64,000 nt of DNA from Streptomyces sp. NBC_01214 (GTDB taxonomy: Bacteria > Actinomycetota > Actinomycetes > Streptomycetales > Streptomycetaceae): positions 1,981,001 to 2,045,000 of the forward strand of contig NZ_JAPEOS010000002.1 of assembly GCF_026340975.1 (NCBI RefSeq), given 5' to 3'. The translations under genes and the position numbers were made by a program. Below, one piece after another: positions 1-8,065 of the stretch. Position 1 is the first letter of the stretch. Each line of letters starts with the position of its first letter. The notes under the pieces are model-generated. The model worked only from the letters and a program-made list of their open reading frames with translations, searched no databases and had not been told where the DNA came from.

Positions 1-1268
1 TGGCACCGGACGTCGCGCCGGATCCGGGCCCGCCGGAACCTGCGCGCGCCCCGGAGCCGCTGCTGCCCGGCCCCCGGCAGGGGGAGCCGGCGCCCACCCC
101 GACCCTGCCCGACTTCCCGCCGCCGCGGGATCCCCGGGCGGGCGACGCCACGGGGTACGCGCTCGGGGGCGTGGCCGTACCACCGGTGCGCGGGCCCGAG
201 CTGCCGGTGCGGCACCCGGAGGCACCGAGCCCGGACGCCTGGTTCGATCCGGCCCCGCAGCCGCAGCCGGCGCCCGCGGCCGAGTCCGGGCCGGGTTCCG
301 AGCCCGAGCCAGGGCCCGGGGACGAGCCGGTGGCGGCCGGACCGGAGGCCGTCCGGCCCGCGGTCTCCCACCTGGGCGACCGCGCTCCGACCTACGCCGC
401 CGAACCGGGCGCCCTCCCGCCCGCCGACCCGGCCGCCATCGGGGAACTGACCCCGGACACCGTCCTGGAGGGGGCCCGCTACGGCACCTACACCCTGCGC
501 GCCGCCTCCCTGCGCGGGGACTCCGCCCGCTACCGCGGTGAGGTCCGCCGTGACTTCCTGCTCACCGCCCGCTTCGGCAGCGGCGACGACGCGCTGGTCC
601 TAGTGGCCCTCGCGGGCGGGGACCGGGCCGCCCCCGGGGCGGCCGAAGCCGCCGCCGAACTGTGCCGCACCGTCGCCTCCGCCGTCGGGCGCAGCCAGGA
701 GCGGCTGGCAGACGACATCCGCGCCGGGCGCCGCGACGCCCTGCGCTCGGGCCTGCAACGGCTCACCGACCGGGGCTACGGGCGACTGCGGGCCCGCGCC
801 GCCGAGCTGGGGCACGCGGAAGCGGCGTACACCGCAGGGCTCCGCGGGCTCCTGCTCCCGGTGGACCCGCAGTGCCGCACCCGGGTGTGCTTCGGCGCGG
901 GCGCGGGCGGCCTGTTCCGGCTCCGGTCGGGCAGCTGGCAGGACCTGGAACAGGCCGGACCGCCCGGCGCCGGAGGGACCGGGAACGCGACCGGGATCAC
1001 CGGGGCCACCGGGGCCACCGGCCCGGCCGACGAGGCCGAGAGCAGTTTCCGGTTCCGCGCCGCCGTGGCCCGGCCCGGGGACACCCTGCTCCTGTGCTCC
1101 GGCGGCCTCGCCGAGCCCATGCGGGAGGAGGCCGCGCTCCCGGCGGAGCTCGCCGCCCGCTGGGCCGAGCGGGAGCCGCCGGGCCTCGCGGCCTTCCTCG
1201 CGGACACCCAGCTCCGCCTCAAGGGGTACGCCGATGACCGCACGGCCGCCGCGGTCTGGGAGGCGTAA
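1..1268 (+). CDS. PP2C-like protein, 5' end outside the window
   Basis: The reading frame is already open at base 3, so the start lies upstream and 421 codons are visible. The first 150 residues or so are a Pro/Ala/Glu-rich linker with no fold I can name. The rest, starting near an RGDSARYRG stretch, resembles the PP2C-type Ser/Thr phosphatase fold often encoded beside vWA, FHA or TerD-type genes in Streptomyces. The usual metal-binding aspartates are not obvious: where active PP2C enzymes have a DG motif this protein reads ALAGGD. It may therefore be a pseudophosphatase or binding module. A short run of Gly-Ala-Thr repeats sits in a loop around bases 985-1020. The domain call rests on pattern and family memory, so the fold is moderately sure and activity is doubtful. 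Confidence 0.6.
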   Translation, partial: APDVAPDPGPPEPARAPEPLLPGPRQGEPAPTPTLPDFPPPRDPRAGDATGYALGGVAVPPVRGPELPVRHPEAPSPDAWFDPAPQPQPAPAAESGPGSEPEPGPGDEPVAAGPEAVRPAVSHLGDRAPTYAAEPGALPPADPAAIGELTPDTVLEGARYGTYTLRAASLRGDSARYRGEVRRDFLLTARFGSGDDALVLVALAGGDRAAPGAAEAAAELCRTVASAVGRSQERLADDIRAGRRDALRSGLQRLTDRGYGRLRARAAELGHAEAAYTAGLRGLLLPVDPQCRTRVCFGAGAGGLFRLRSGSWQDLEQAGPPGAGGTGNATGITGATGATGPADEAESSFRFRAAVARPGDTLLLCSGGLAEPMREEAALPAELAARWAEREPPGLAAFLADTQLRLKGYADDRTAAAVWEA

Positions 1269-1404
1269 CCGGCGCACCCGTGGCTGGATGGGAGGCACAC
1301 GCGTCGCAGAACCGGACCGGAGACCGGGAAGGCGCCCCCCTCATGGCCAAGCAGAAGGTACGTATTTCGGTGTAACGGTGAAGTTGCAGCATGCTCCCGC
1401 CGGA

Positions 1405-1433
1405 GCGCCCCGCGGCGCGGGGCTGCGGGGCGC
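1405..1433. terminator. Hairpin between convergent genes
   Basis: A perfect 9-bp stem (GCGCCCCGC at 1405-1413 with GCGGGGCGC at 1425-1433) and an 11-nt loop lies between the PP2C-like gene and the convergent small secreted gene. There is no U-tract, as is common in Streptomyces. It could serve both strands. Confidence 0.45.
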
Positions 1434-1443
1434 CCCGTGGGGT

Positions 1444-1641
1444 TCAGTCGACCGGCTGCCCGTCGCCCGTACCGCCCTTGCAAGTGTTGGTCGCCCAATC
1501 GACCGTTCCGCCGCCCTTCTCGCACTCACCCGGAGTGAGGGCTCCGGTGACGGCGGCGGTCGTGGTGGCGGCGCTTGTGAGGCCGAGTCCGGCGAGGGCT
1601 GCCGTGGCGATGACGGCGGCGAGGATCCGTCGAATGCGCAT
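1444..1641 (-). CDS. Small secreted protein, 65 aa
   Basis: This 65-residue product starts with MRIRR followed by a hydrophobic Ala/Leu segment (about residues 6-30), a typical Sec signal peptide. The mature peptide would be only about 35-40 residues, ending in a Gly/Asp-rich tail with two cysteines (in GECEKG and NTCKGG) that could form a disulphide once exported. I do not recognise a family. It sits alone between a convergent PP2C-like gene and a divergent secreted hydrolase. Small exported peptides like this are common in Streptomyces; no function can be assigned. Confidence 0.6.
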   Translation of the reverse strand: MRIRRILAAVIATAALAGLGLTSAATTTAAVTGALTPGECEKGGGTVDWATNTCKGGTGDGQPVD

Positions 1642-1792
1642 GCGGTTTCCCTTTCACGGATTGACGACCGCCTCGGACCAGGGGTGGGGACAGCCCCCGT
1701 GCCGGTCCGGGGGGCAGCAGGATGGGCGAGTGGTGCGGCGGCCCGGCAGGCTGGGGAGGGAACGGTACAGGCGACAGGAACGGGACTGATCG

Positions 1793-2962
1793 GTGAATTC
1801 ACGGGCACGGGCCGCGGGGTTATGGATGGGGATCTGCGCGGTGGTGGTGGGGATGCTCCCCGCGACCGCGACCGCGACCGCGGCGGAGCGGGGGCCGGCC
1901 GCACCGCCCGCCGGCCTTGAGGAGGCCGTTGGGCAGACGGTCGCCGACGGATTCCCCGGTGCCGTGGCCTACGCCAGGCGCGGGGAGCGGGAGTGGCGGA
2001 CGGCGGCCGGGCTCGCGGACACGGCGACCGGCGAGCGGGCCCGGCCGGACCAGCGGTTCCGGATCGCGAGCAACACCAAGTCGTTCGTGTCGACGGTGCT
2101 CCTGCAGCTGGAGGGCGAAGGGCGGCTCTCGCTCGACGACAGCGTGGACACGTGGCTGCCCGGCGTGGTCCGGGGAAAGGGCATCGACGGCAGGGCCATC
2201 ACCGTCCGGCAGCTGCTCAACCACACCTCGGCCATCTACGACCCCACCAACGAGCCGGAGTTCTTCGCGCCCTACCTGGAGCGCCACGACTGGGACTACG
2301 TGTACACGCCCCGCGAGGTGATCGCCCGCGCGGTACGGAACGGGCCGACGTTCACGGAGAAGGAGGGCTGGGCGTACTCCAACACCAACTACCTCCTCGC
2401 GGGTCTGGTGATCGAGACGGTCACGCAGCGCAGCGCACCCTCCGAAATCCATCGGCGGATCATCGCTCCGCTCGGTCTGAAGGACACCTCCTTCCCGGTG
2501 ACCGACCCGAACATCCGCGGCCCCCACCTGCACGGCTACGACCTCAAGGGGCGCGATGTCACCCGGTTCAGCCCGTCGTACGACTGGACCGCCGGCGCCA
2601 TGATCTCCACGGTCGGCGACCTGGCCCGTTTCCACCGGGCCCTGTTCACCGGCAAGCTGCTGCGCCCCGCCCAGCAGCGTGAACTCCTGACGGGGAGCCG
2701 CGGCAAGCCGGCGTACGGACTCGGTGTGCGCTCCGTCGACGTGACGTGCGGCTCGGGACCGGGCAGCAAGCAGGTCAGCGCCTGGGGAACCGACGGCAGC
2801 GGACCCGGCTTCACCAGCATGTCCCTCACCACCGCCGACGGCGGACGCCAACTGGTCTTCGCCGCCAATCTCTACGACCTCGGCGCGGAACTGAAGAACG
2901 AGGTGCCCGTCCCGCTCACCCGTGCGCTGGAACAGGCCCAGACGGCAGTCCTGTGCGACTGA
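1793..2962 (+). CDS. Secreted serine hydrolase (class C beta-lactamase / DD-carboxypeptidase family)
   Basis: The 389-residue protein has an N-terminal signal peptide (RAR followed by a hydrophobic stretch and an Ala/Thr-rich cleavage region). The serine beta-lactamase-like fold shows the SxxK nucleophile motif in IASNTKSF and the YxN motif in YSNTNY, plus the usual LLNHTSAI segment. Members cleave D-Ala-D-Ala peptides, beta-lactams or small esters outside the cell; the substrate cannot be told here. The GTG start at 1793 gives a positively charged signal-peptide N-region. Starting at the ATG at 1826 would remove that charge. Codon 10 is TTA (1820-1822), a rare bldA-dependent codon in Streptomyces, so translation may be limited to later growth. 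It converges with the GNAT gene 11 bp downstream. Confidence 0.85.
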   Translation: MNSRARAAGLWMGICAVVVGMLPATATATAAERGPAAPPAGLEEAVGQTVADGFPGAVAYARRGEREWRTAAGLADTATGERARPDQRFRIASNTKSFVSTVLLQLEGEGRLSLDDSVDTWLPGVVRGKGIDGRAITVRQLLNHTSAIYDPTNEPEFFAPYLERHDWDYVYTPREVIARAVRNGPTFTEKEGWAYSNTNYLLAGLVIETVTQRSAPSEIHRRIIAPLGLKDTSFPVTDPNIRGPHLHGYDLKGRDVTRFSPSYDWTAGAMISTVGDLARFHRALFTGKLLRPAQQRELLTGSRGKPAYGLGVRSVDVTCGSGPGSKQVSAWGTDGSGPGFTSMSLTTADGGRQLVFAANLYDLGAELKNEVPVPLTRALEQAQTAVLCD

Positions 2963-2973
2963 GGCGCCACCGG

Positions 2974-3414
2974 TCAGGAAAGCCGCAAGTCGATCCAGGG
3001 GACGGTGTCCCCCGGCAGCAGGTAGCGCTCGGTCTCGACGAACCCGTGCTTCAGTGCGAACCGCAGACCGTCATCGTTCGATGACAGGACGACGGTCTCG
3101 ATCACCCGGGCGCCCAGCTCCCGCGCCCGGTGGAGCCCGCGCGCATAAAGGGCTTCCCCGAATCCCCGTCCACGGTGCGCGGCGAGCACCCTGGCGATCA
3201 CCGTCGCCGTCGCCGTGTCATCAGTCGGCGGGCGCACGGTGCTGCAGCCCACGAGGGTGTCACCGAGGTACAAGATCTCCAGGCAGTGGCGCTCGGAACG
3301 TTCCCGCACCTCCTCCAACGACAAGACGTGGGTAGGGATGATCACGTTGTGGACGTGCTGCCAGTCTTTGAGAGCGGCATCGCAGTCGGGCTCTCGGAAG
3401 CGAAGGTCAGGCAT
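2974..3414 (-). CDS. GNAT family N-acetyltransferase
   Basis: About 146 residues, the normal size for a single-domain GCN5-related acetyltransferase, transferring acetyl from acetyl-CoA to an amine. The acetyl-CoA loop is seen in AAHRGRGFGEALYARG (the R/QxxGxG/A signature), and the C-terminal part (SNDDGLRFALKHGFVE) is the usual GNAT end in which the last strand follows an N-x-x-x-x-x-x-x-x-G-F pattern. The frame is open upstream to 3474, but ATG at 3414 (MPDLRF) fits family length better. The substrate is unknown. The gene lies beside a zone of gene decay. Confidence 0.75.
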   Translation of the reverse strand: MPDLRFREPDCDAALKDWQHVHNVIIPTHVLSLEEVRERSERHCLEILYLGDTLVGCSTVRPPTDDTATATVIARVLAAHRGRGFGEALYARGLHRARELGARVIETVVLSSNDDGLRFALKHGFVETERYLLPGDTVPWIDLRLS

Positions 3415-3483
3415 CGAAGCAGGAGACCCGAGTACTCCTGGGACGTCAACTCCCTTTGCCGGCCGACGAGCCACGGCTGCCCG

Positions 3484-3699
3484 TCACGTGCAGCGGCGGC
3501 GTCCGATTGAGGGGGGCGAGGCTTCCTGGGCGGTCATCACCTCGTCGCCGTGCTCGAAGGCCCATGCGCCGATGGCGTCGATGGGAACGAGCAAGCTCTG
3601 CCCAAGGGCGGTGAGTTGGTACTCGACCCGTGAGGGTGCGTGTGCCTGCCGGTCGACCAGTCCGTTGAACCGCAGCCGGTGCAGCGTCTCGACACTCCG
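3484..3699 (-). pseudogene. Remnant of an HxlR-family regulator
   Basis: On the minus strand, one frame closed by stops at 3700-3702 and 3484-3486 encodes a segment that matches the C-terminal half of HxlR winged-helix regulators: ETLHRLRFNGLVDRQ, then RVEYQLTALGQSLL, then IGAWAFEHGDEV. The recognition helix and the N-terminal CxxxxTLxxIGGKW part are absent upstream, where the frame is broken. The remnant has no plausible start codon or ribosome site. HxlR proteins usually sense electrophiles or redox-active compounds. This copy is dead. Confidence 0.7.
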
Positions 3700-3856
3700 T
3701 CAGGGGGTCTGAGGGCCGCCCCGAGGAGCAGGCCCACGCGCGCACGTTCAGCGCCGCGGGAGCGGCGGACGGATCGCCGTGTCCGAGGGGCATGCGCAAG
3801 GTGCGGCTGGCGCGCTATCTTTCCTTCCCCGAGCGACGGGCGGCGCACGGTCCACC

Positions 3857-4324
3857 GATCGGAACCGTCAAGTGGTGTCGATGGCGGGCGATGGTGGTTC
3901 CTCAATGCTGTGGGGAGATTTCCTCCCCCTCGTGCAGTACGACCTGCCCGTCAAAATGGTCCTCTTCGACAACTCGCCCTACAGAAAGGCCGAGTGGAAG
4001 GCGTCGGTTTCCGGCCTGTCCTCCTACGGGACGACGGACCAGGCCCCCGACGTCGCCGCCCTCGTGCGCGCGGTGGGCGCGTACGAGGGCGGCTCGGCGA
4101 AGCCCAAGCAGCTCACAGGGGCTGTGCAGGACGCTTTCCGGCATCGGGGACCCGTTCGGGTGGGCGGGGCGACGGACCCGGCCGCCTTGTGGGTTCCTCC
4201 GAAGACCAGTACCGAAACCGTGGCCGGATTCGCACGGTCCGCCAGCAAGATCGTGTGCGACCGCGTGGTCGGCCGCGTGATCCGGATGGCCCGATCCGAC
4301 CTCCCCGACACGCCCCGCCCCTGA
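3857..4324 (+). pseudogene. 3' remnant of a thiamine-diphosphate pyruvate oxidase/dehydrogenase
   Basis: Roughly the last 155 residues of a PoxB-type enzyme are readable: the ThDP/Mg segment begins RQVVSMAGDGG and continues through GDFLPLVQYDLPVKMVL, with a family-like C-terminus (PPKTSTETVAGFA, VVGRVIRMARSDL). A full enzyme has about 580 residues, and nothing upstream of about 3857 resembles its first three quarters. The Asn pair expected after the LPV strand reads FDNSPYR, another sign of decay. Together with the adjacent HxlR remnant this marks a degraded locus. Confidence 0.75.
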
Positions 4325-4405
4325 GCCCGCAGGAGTGCGGAACCGCCCGGGGGGCATGCATCCCGTAGACCTGTTCGAGAGCAAGGACACGGGAGGGACA
4401 TCGCC

Positions 4406-4894
4406 GTGCGGGTGGGGGCGAAGACCGGAAAGCTGTGGGGGAGAGGGAGGCCGGTGCCGCGCGAGCCGTCCGCCGACGGGGACGGGGAAGCGGCGGACAC
4501 GCTGCGGATCACCCGGAGCGTACGTCGGGCCGACCTGAAGGCGATCGGCGAAGTCCGCCGGGACTTGCGGGAGTTGATGCGCCACCGGTGCCATACCGAT
4601 GCCGCCGAGGTGGCCGAGTTGTTGATCACCGAGCTCGTGACCAACGCGCTCGTCCACACTGACCGCGGCGCGGAGGTGCACGCGAGCCTCGCCGCCACCC
4701 GGTTACGGGTGGAGGTCCGGGACTACGCCGCACGCCGGCCCCGGCCGTACGTACCGACCGCCGACGACGGTACGCACGGCCGGGGACTCGTGCTGGTGCA
4801 GGCGCTCGCCGACGACTGGGGCGTGGACGCGCTCGCCCTGGGCAGCGGCAAGGTGGTGTGGTTCGAGCTCGACGGACGGCACGACGCGTCGTAG
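4406..4894 (+). CDS. ATP-binding anti-sigma-factor-like protein (HATPase_c)
   Basis: A 162-residue single-domain GHKL ATPase of the RsbW/SpoIIAB-like type abundant in Streptomyces. The N-box is seen in ITELVTNALVH, and a late glycine-rich ATP-lid element in THGRGLVLVQALADDWG. Such proteins bind or phosphorylate anti-anti-sigma partners, or act as stand-alone regulators; no partner is encoded next to it. The GTG start at 4406 is supported by GGGAGGGA at 4391-4398. Codon 100 is TTA (4703-4705), suggesting bldA dependence. A strong terminator follows. Confidence 0.8.
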   Translation: MRVGAKTGKLWGRGRPVPREPSADGDGEAADTLRITRSVRRADLKAIGEVRRDLRELMRHRCHTDAAEVAELLITELVTNALVHTDRGAEVHASLAATRLRVEVRDYAARRPRPYVPTADDGTHGRGLVLVQALADDWGVDALALGSGKVVWFELDGRHDAS

Positions 4895-4925
4895 CGCGGG
4901 CCCGGACGACGTGCTGCACGACGAA

Positions 4926-4949
4926 GGGCCCGCCTGAGCAGGCGGGCCC
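4926..4949. terminator. Bidirectional hairpin terminator
   Basis: A perfect 11-bp stem, GGGCCCGCCTG with its complement, separated by AG. It lies between the convergent HATPase and DUF2637 genes. Confidence 0.75.
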
Positions 4950-4980
4950 CGTGGGGGTTCTCCCGTACGAGCGGACCGGG

Positions 4981-6039
4981 TCAGCCGAACTGCTGCTCCA
5001 GGTCCTTCAGTTTGCGCTCCAGCGAGTCCAGCCGGGGAATGGTCTGGGTGTCGTCCTCGGCGGTGAGGTCCACCGTCCGGGTGCCGGTCACGTCAAGGGA
5101 TTCGGTTCGGGTGACGGCCTGCAGGGAGGGCCGGCCTCGCAGGGGCAGTTGTCCTGATTCCGGTATGGCCGGCTCCGCGCCGACCGGCGCGGAGCCCACT
5201 CCCTGCGTCAGTTCCGGGAGCTCGACCTGGCGGCCGCGGGAACGCCCGAACGCCCGGTTCTGCCGGCCCAGCGCCTTGATGCGCGCCCGGTCGAGCCGGT
5301 TCTGATCGCGCCTGCGGTGCCGGTCCTGCTCCCGCTGCTTCTTGTCCTCGCGCACCTCGTCCACGGCCTCGTCGAGGGTGCGTACCCCCTCCAGCAGCAT
5401 GAGCGACCAGGCGCCGAAGGTCTCCCGAGGGGCCCGCAGCCAGCGGACCATCCGGATCTGGGGCAACGGCCGCGGGATCAGGCCCTGTTCGCGCAGCGCT
5501 GCCCGGCGGGTCTGCTTGAGGGCGCGGTCGAAGAGCACGGCCGCCGAGAGCGACATCCCCGCGAAGAACTGCGGGGCCCCGTCGTGGCCCAGGCCCCGCG
5601 GGGCGTGCACCCAGTTGAACCACGCGGCCGCGCCCGCGAACAGCCAGACGAGCATGCGCGAGCCGAGGGCCGCGTCGCCGTGGCTGGCCTCGCGCACGGC
5701 GAGCACCGAGCAGAACATCGCGGCGCCGTCGAGGCCGAACGGGACGAGGTACTCCCATCCTCCGGTGAGGTTGAGGTTCTGCCGGCCGAAGCCGACCAGC
5801 CCGTGGAAGGAGAGCGCGGCGGCGACCGCCGCGCAGCAGAACAGCAGAACGTACGAAGCGGTCCCGTAGACGGCTTCCTTGCGCCGCCGCCGTTCCTCGC
5901 TGCGCTCCCAGCTGTCCTCGGCCGCGGCCTTCTCGCTCTCCCGCTTGCCACGGGCCAGCACCGCAACTGCCGCAAGTACGCCCAGGATCAGCAGGCTGCC
6001 GGGCAGCAGCCAGTCCAGCGATATGTCGGTCAGTCTCAT
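4981..6039 (-). CDS. DUF2637 membrane protein (SpdB-like)
   Basis: A 352-residue protein with one N-terminal membrane helix (residues about 8-28), an acidic/basic linker, and about four further hydrophobic helices between residues 58 and 165. The motif run GLVGFGRQN, VPFGLDGAAMF and AWFNWVHAP is typical of DUF2637. After residue 170 the protein is cytoplasmic, rich in Arg/Lys/Glu (about 220-255), and ends in a short coiled-coil-like helix. DUF2637 proteins occur on actinomycete chromosomes and integrative elements, where relatives (Spd proteins) act in plasmid spread. No transfer gene is seen nearby, so the role here is unknown. The gene stands alone and is closed by the shared terminator at 4926-4949. 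Confidence 0.75.
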   Translation of the reverse strand: MRLTDISLDWLLPGSLLILGVLAAVAVLARGKRESEKAAAEDSWERSEERRRRKEAVYGTASYVLLFCCAAVAAALSFHGLVGFGRQNLNLTGGWEYLVPFGLDGAAMFCSVLAVREASHGDAALGSRMLVWLFAGAAAWFNWVHAPRGLGHDGAPQFFAGMSLSAAVLFDRALKQTRRAALREQGLIPRPLPQIRMVRWLRAPRETFGAWSLMLLEGVRTLDEAVDEVREDKKQREQDRHRRRDQNRLDRARIKALGRQNRAFGRSRGRQVELPELTQGVGSAPVGAEPAIPESGQLPLRGRPSLQAVTRTESLDVTGTRTVDLTAEDDTQTIPRLDSLERKLKDLEQQFG

Positions 6040-6247
6040 GCGAATGTCCCTTGCCTCGCGTGTGCGGCCATGCGGCTGTACGGCTTTCCGGGCGCCATAG
6101 TGGCGTAGCCGGTGAGCCGTGCACGCAGGTTTCGGGGCAAGTGGACGCCATCGGGGGGCGGGGCCCGCCGGATAGGGTGTTGTAGCTCGAACTGACGCCC
6201 GTACGGACTGAGTTGTGTTCGAAAACGGTCAGTCGTACGGGGTGGGT

Positions 6248-7108
6248 TCAGGCGGCGGTCGCCGCGAGGCGGGCGATCCGGTCGGCGTCACAGGTCCGGG
6301 GACAGGTGACGCAGGTGTCCTCGGGGCGGATGGTGTAGAAGAAGCAGCAGCCGGCCCGGTCCCGGGTGGGCAGCTCCTCACCGGCGGGGCCGGTGAGCGT
6401 ACGGAACCCCGCGCCGCCGGTGTACGGGGCGGTGGAGCCCGGCAGGAGCGCCTCCAGTTCGGCCATGGCCCGCTGTTCCTCGCCGAGCAGGTCGCCGACG
6501 TACCAGAGGCCCTCGACGACCTCGTCCGTCACCATGCCCCACAGGGCGCGGCGGCCGCGCCGCATGCGCGGGCCGAAACCTTCCAGCAGCGGTCCGAGGT
6601 GCTGGGCCACCGCTGCCCGCACCTCCTCGCGCAGCGCCTCCTCGTCGGGCACGACACGGGCCCCCGGGAGTGCGGCCGCGGGATCGTCCGGCAGGCAGGC
6701 GAACTCGCCGACGTGCACGCTCATCCGGCCCAGCGTCCGGTGGAAGGCCACCTCGGTGACCGGGAGGCGGGGGACCCGCCGGTGCAGGAACCACGGGAGG
6801 GTGATCAGCAGGCAGGCCGGCCACGCGTACCGGTGCAGTCCGAAGCCCGCGATCACGTCGGGGCGGGCCTGGGTGCCGTAGTCCCTCAGGACCTGGGCGT
6901 TGTCCCAGGCGAGGAAGGCGTCGAGGGCCGGTCCGCCGGCCGCGAGCTCGTCCGCGCCGACCCATCCCACACCGCGGGGGAGGGGTTCGTCAGCGGTTCG
7001 CTCGACCACCCGCAGTCCGCCGTACGCCTCGGCCAGCCGGGCGAACGCATCCGTCACCGCAGAGCCGGGCGGGGCGGATGTGACGGCCGGGAAGGGCGTG
7101 ACGGTCAT
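6248..7108 (-). CDS. FhuF-like (2Fe-2S) ferric iron reductase / siderophore protein
   Basis: About 286 residues. The C-terminal signature AGCCFFYTIRPEDTCVTC contains the CC-x10-C-x2-C arrangement that ligates the [2Fe-2S] cluster of FhuF-type ferric-siderophore reductases, which release iron in the cytoplasm. The N-terminal two thirds is the usual mixed alpha/beta region of the family. The ATG at 7108 (MTVTPF) is preceded by GGTGG at good spacing; the longer GTG start at 7126 is less likely. A well conserved iron box lies 37 bp upstream of this start, so the gene is expected to be repressed by a DtxR/DmdR1-type regulator when iron is plentiful. It is monocistronic. Confidence 0.8.
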   Translation of the reverse strand: MTVTPFPAVTSAPPGSAVTDAFARLAEAYGGLRVVERTADEPLPRGVGWVGADELAAGGPALDAFLAWDNAQVLRDYGTQARPDVIAGFGLHRYAWPACLLITLPWFLHRRVPRLPVTEVAFHRTLGRMSVHVGEFACLPDDPAAALPGARVVPDEEALREEVRAAVAQHLGPLLEGFGPRMRRGRRALWGMVTDEVVEGLWYVGDLLGEEQRAMAELEALLPGSTAPYTGGAGFRTLTGPAGEELPTRDRAGCCFFYTIRPEDTCVTCPRTCDADRIARLAATAA

Positions 7109-7144
7109 GACGGGCCACCGAATCACAGAATCACACGATCGTTA

Positions 7145-7163
7145 ACAGGTTAGCCTTACCTTA
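7145..7163 (-). promoter_or_regulatory. Iron box (DtxR/DmdR1/IdeR operator)
   Basis: Read on the minus strand the site is TAAGGTAAGGCTAACCTGT, matching 15 of 19 positions of the actinobacterial iron-box consensus TTAGGTTAGGCTAACCTAA, including the whole GGCTAACCT core. It sits immediately upstream of the FhuF-like gene, where an operator is expected. Confidence 0.8.
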
Positions 7164-7246
7164 CCTGATTCGGATCGATCCGCACCCCTCCCCGCGCGCG
7201 CCCGTCACTTATTCTCAGGACAGGTCGAGACCCGGAGGAGGACCGC

Positions 7247-7912
7247 GTGCACGAAACGGCCCAGGCCCGGGTGCCGGCACAAAGGCAGAAGGTGTTGCGC
7301 CATTCGGTGCGCGGTCAGGTGCTCGACGCGCTGCGCGCGGCCCTGATCGACGGAGAGCTGGTGCCGGGGGAGATCTACTCGGGCCCGGCGCTCGGGGAGC
7401 GCTTCGGGGTCTCCGCGACCCCCGTGCGCGAGGCGATGCAGCAGCTGGCCGTGGAAGGGGCGGTGGAGTGCCTCCCGAACCGGGGCTTCCGGGTGCTCTC
7501 CCGCACCCCGAAGGAGCTCGCCGAGCTGGCCGAGGTACGGGCGCTGCTCGAGGTCCCCGTGATGATCCGGCTGGCCCGCACGGTTCCGGCGGCCACCTGG
7601 GAGGCCCTGCGTCCGGCCGCCGCCGCCACGGCCGAGGCGGCGGCGGCCGGTGACCTGCCGGGGTACGCGGCGGCGGACCGGGACTTCCACCGGGCGGTGC
7701 TGCGGCTGGCCGGCAACGAGCAGCTGGTGCAGGTGGCGGAGGAGCTCCACCGCCGGGCCCAGTGGCCCCTGCCGGGCGCTCCGCGGGTTCGGCGGGCGGA
7801 TCTCGTCGCTGACGCGGCGGAGCACTCGGCGCTGCTGGAGGCCCTGATCGGGCGGGACCTCGCGGTGGTGGAGTCGCTGGTCCGCGAACACTTCGCAGGC
7901 TCCCCCGCCTGA
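7247..7912 (+). CDS. GntR-family transcriptional regulator, FCD (FadR) subfamily
   Basis: 221 residues. The N-terminal winged helix (about 20-85) shows VRGQVLDALRAALIDGELVPG followed by the recognition region GVSATPVREAMQQLA and GFRVL. The C-terminal FCD domain is all-helical, with RDFHRAVLRLAGN and EHSALLEALIGRD carrying Asp/His residues that usually bind a metal and a small carboxylic acid effector. GTG at 7247 is preceded by GGAGGAGG. The gene is divergent from the iron gene and has no obvious target operon adjacent, so its regulon is unknown. Confidence 0.85.
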   Translation: MHETAQARVPAQRQKVLRHSVRGQVLDALRAALIDGELVPGEIYSGPALGERFGVSATPVREAMQQLAVEGAVECLPNRGFRVLSRTPKELAELAEVRALLEVPVMIRLARTVPAATWEALRPAAAATAEAAAAGDLPGYAAADRDFHRAVLRLAGNEQLVQVAEELHRRAQWPLPGAPRVRRADLVADAAEHSALLEALIGRDLAVVESLVREHFAGSPA

Positions 7913-7914
7913 CC

Positions 7915-8057
7915 GCGCCTCAATCGCCGGCGAGGCTGAAAGACCGGGGCTCCGCCCCGGCCCCCGCGCCTCAAACGCCGGCGGGGCTGGATTGGTCGCC
8001 GACGGGGCGGGAATCGGCTGCGCCGCGTACTCCCAGCCCCGCCGGCGTTTGAGGCGC
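7915..8057. repeat. Inverted copies of a dispersed Streptomyces-type intergenic repeat
   Basis: The 25-bp sequence starting GCGCCTCAAACGCC at 7966-7990 has a perfect inverted copy at 8033-8057 (ending GTTTGAGGCGC), giving a 25-bp stem with a 42-nt loop. A degenerate direct copy starts near 7915, and a short CCGGGG-CCCCGG hairpin lies at about 7943-7959. The same unit recurs three times at 42997-43130. It lies between two convergent genes and could end transcription from either side. Confidence 0.8.
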
Positions 8058-8065
8058 GGGCGCGG

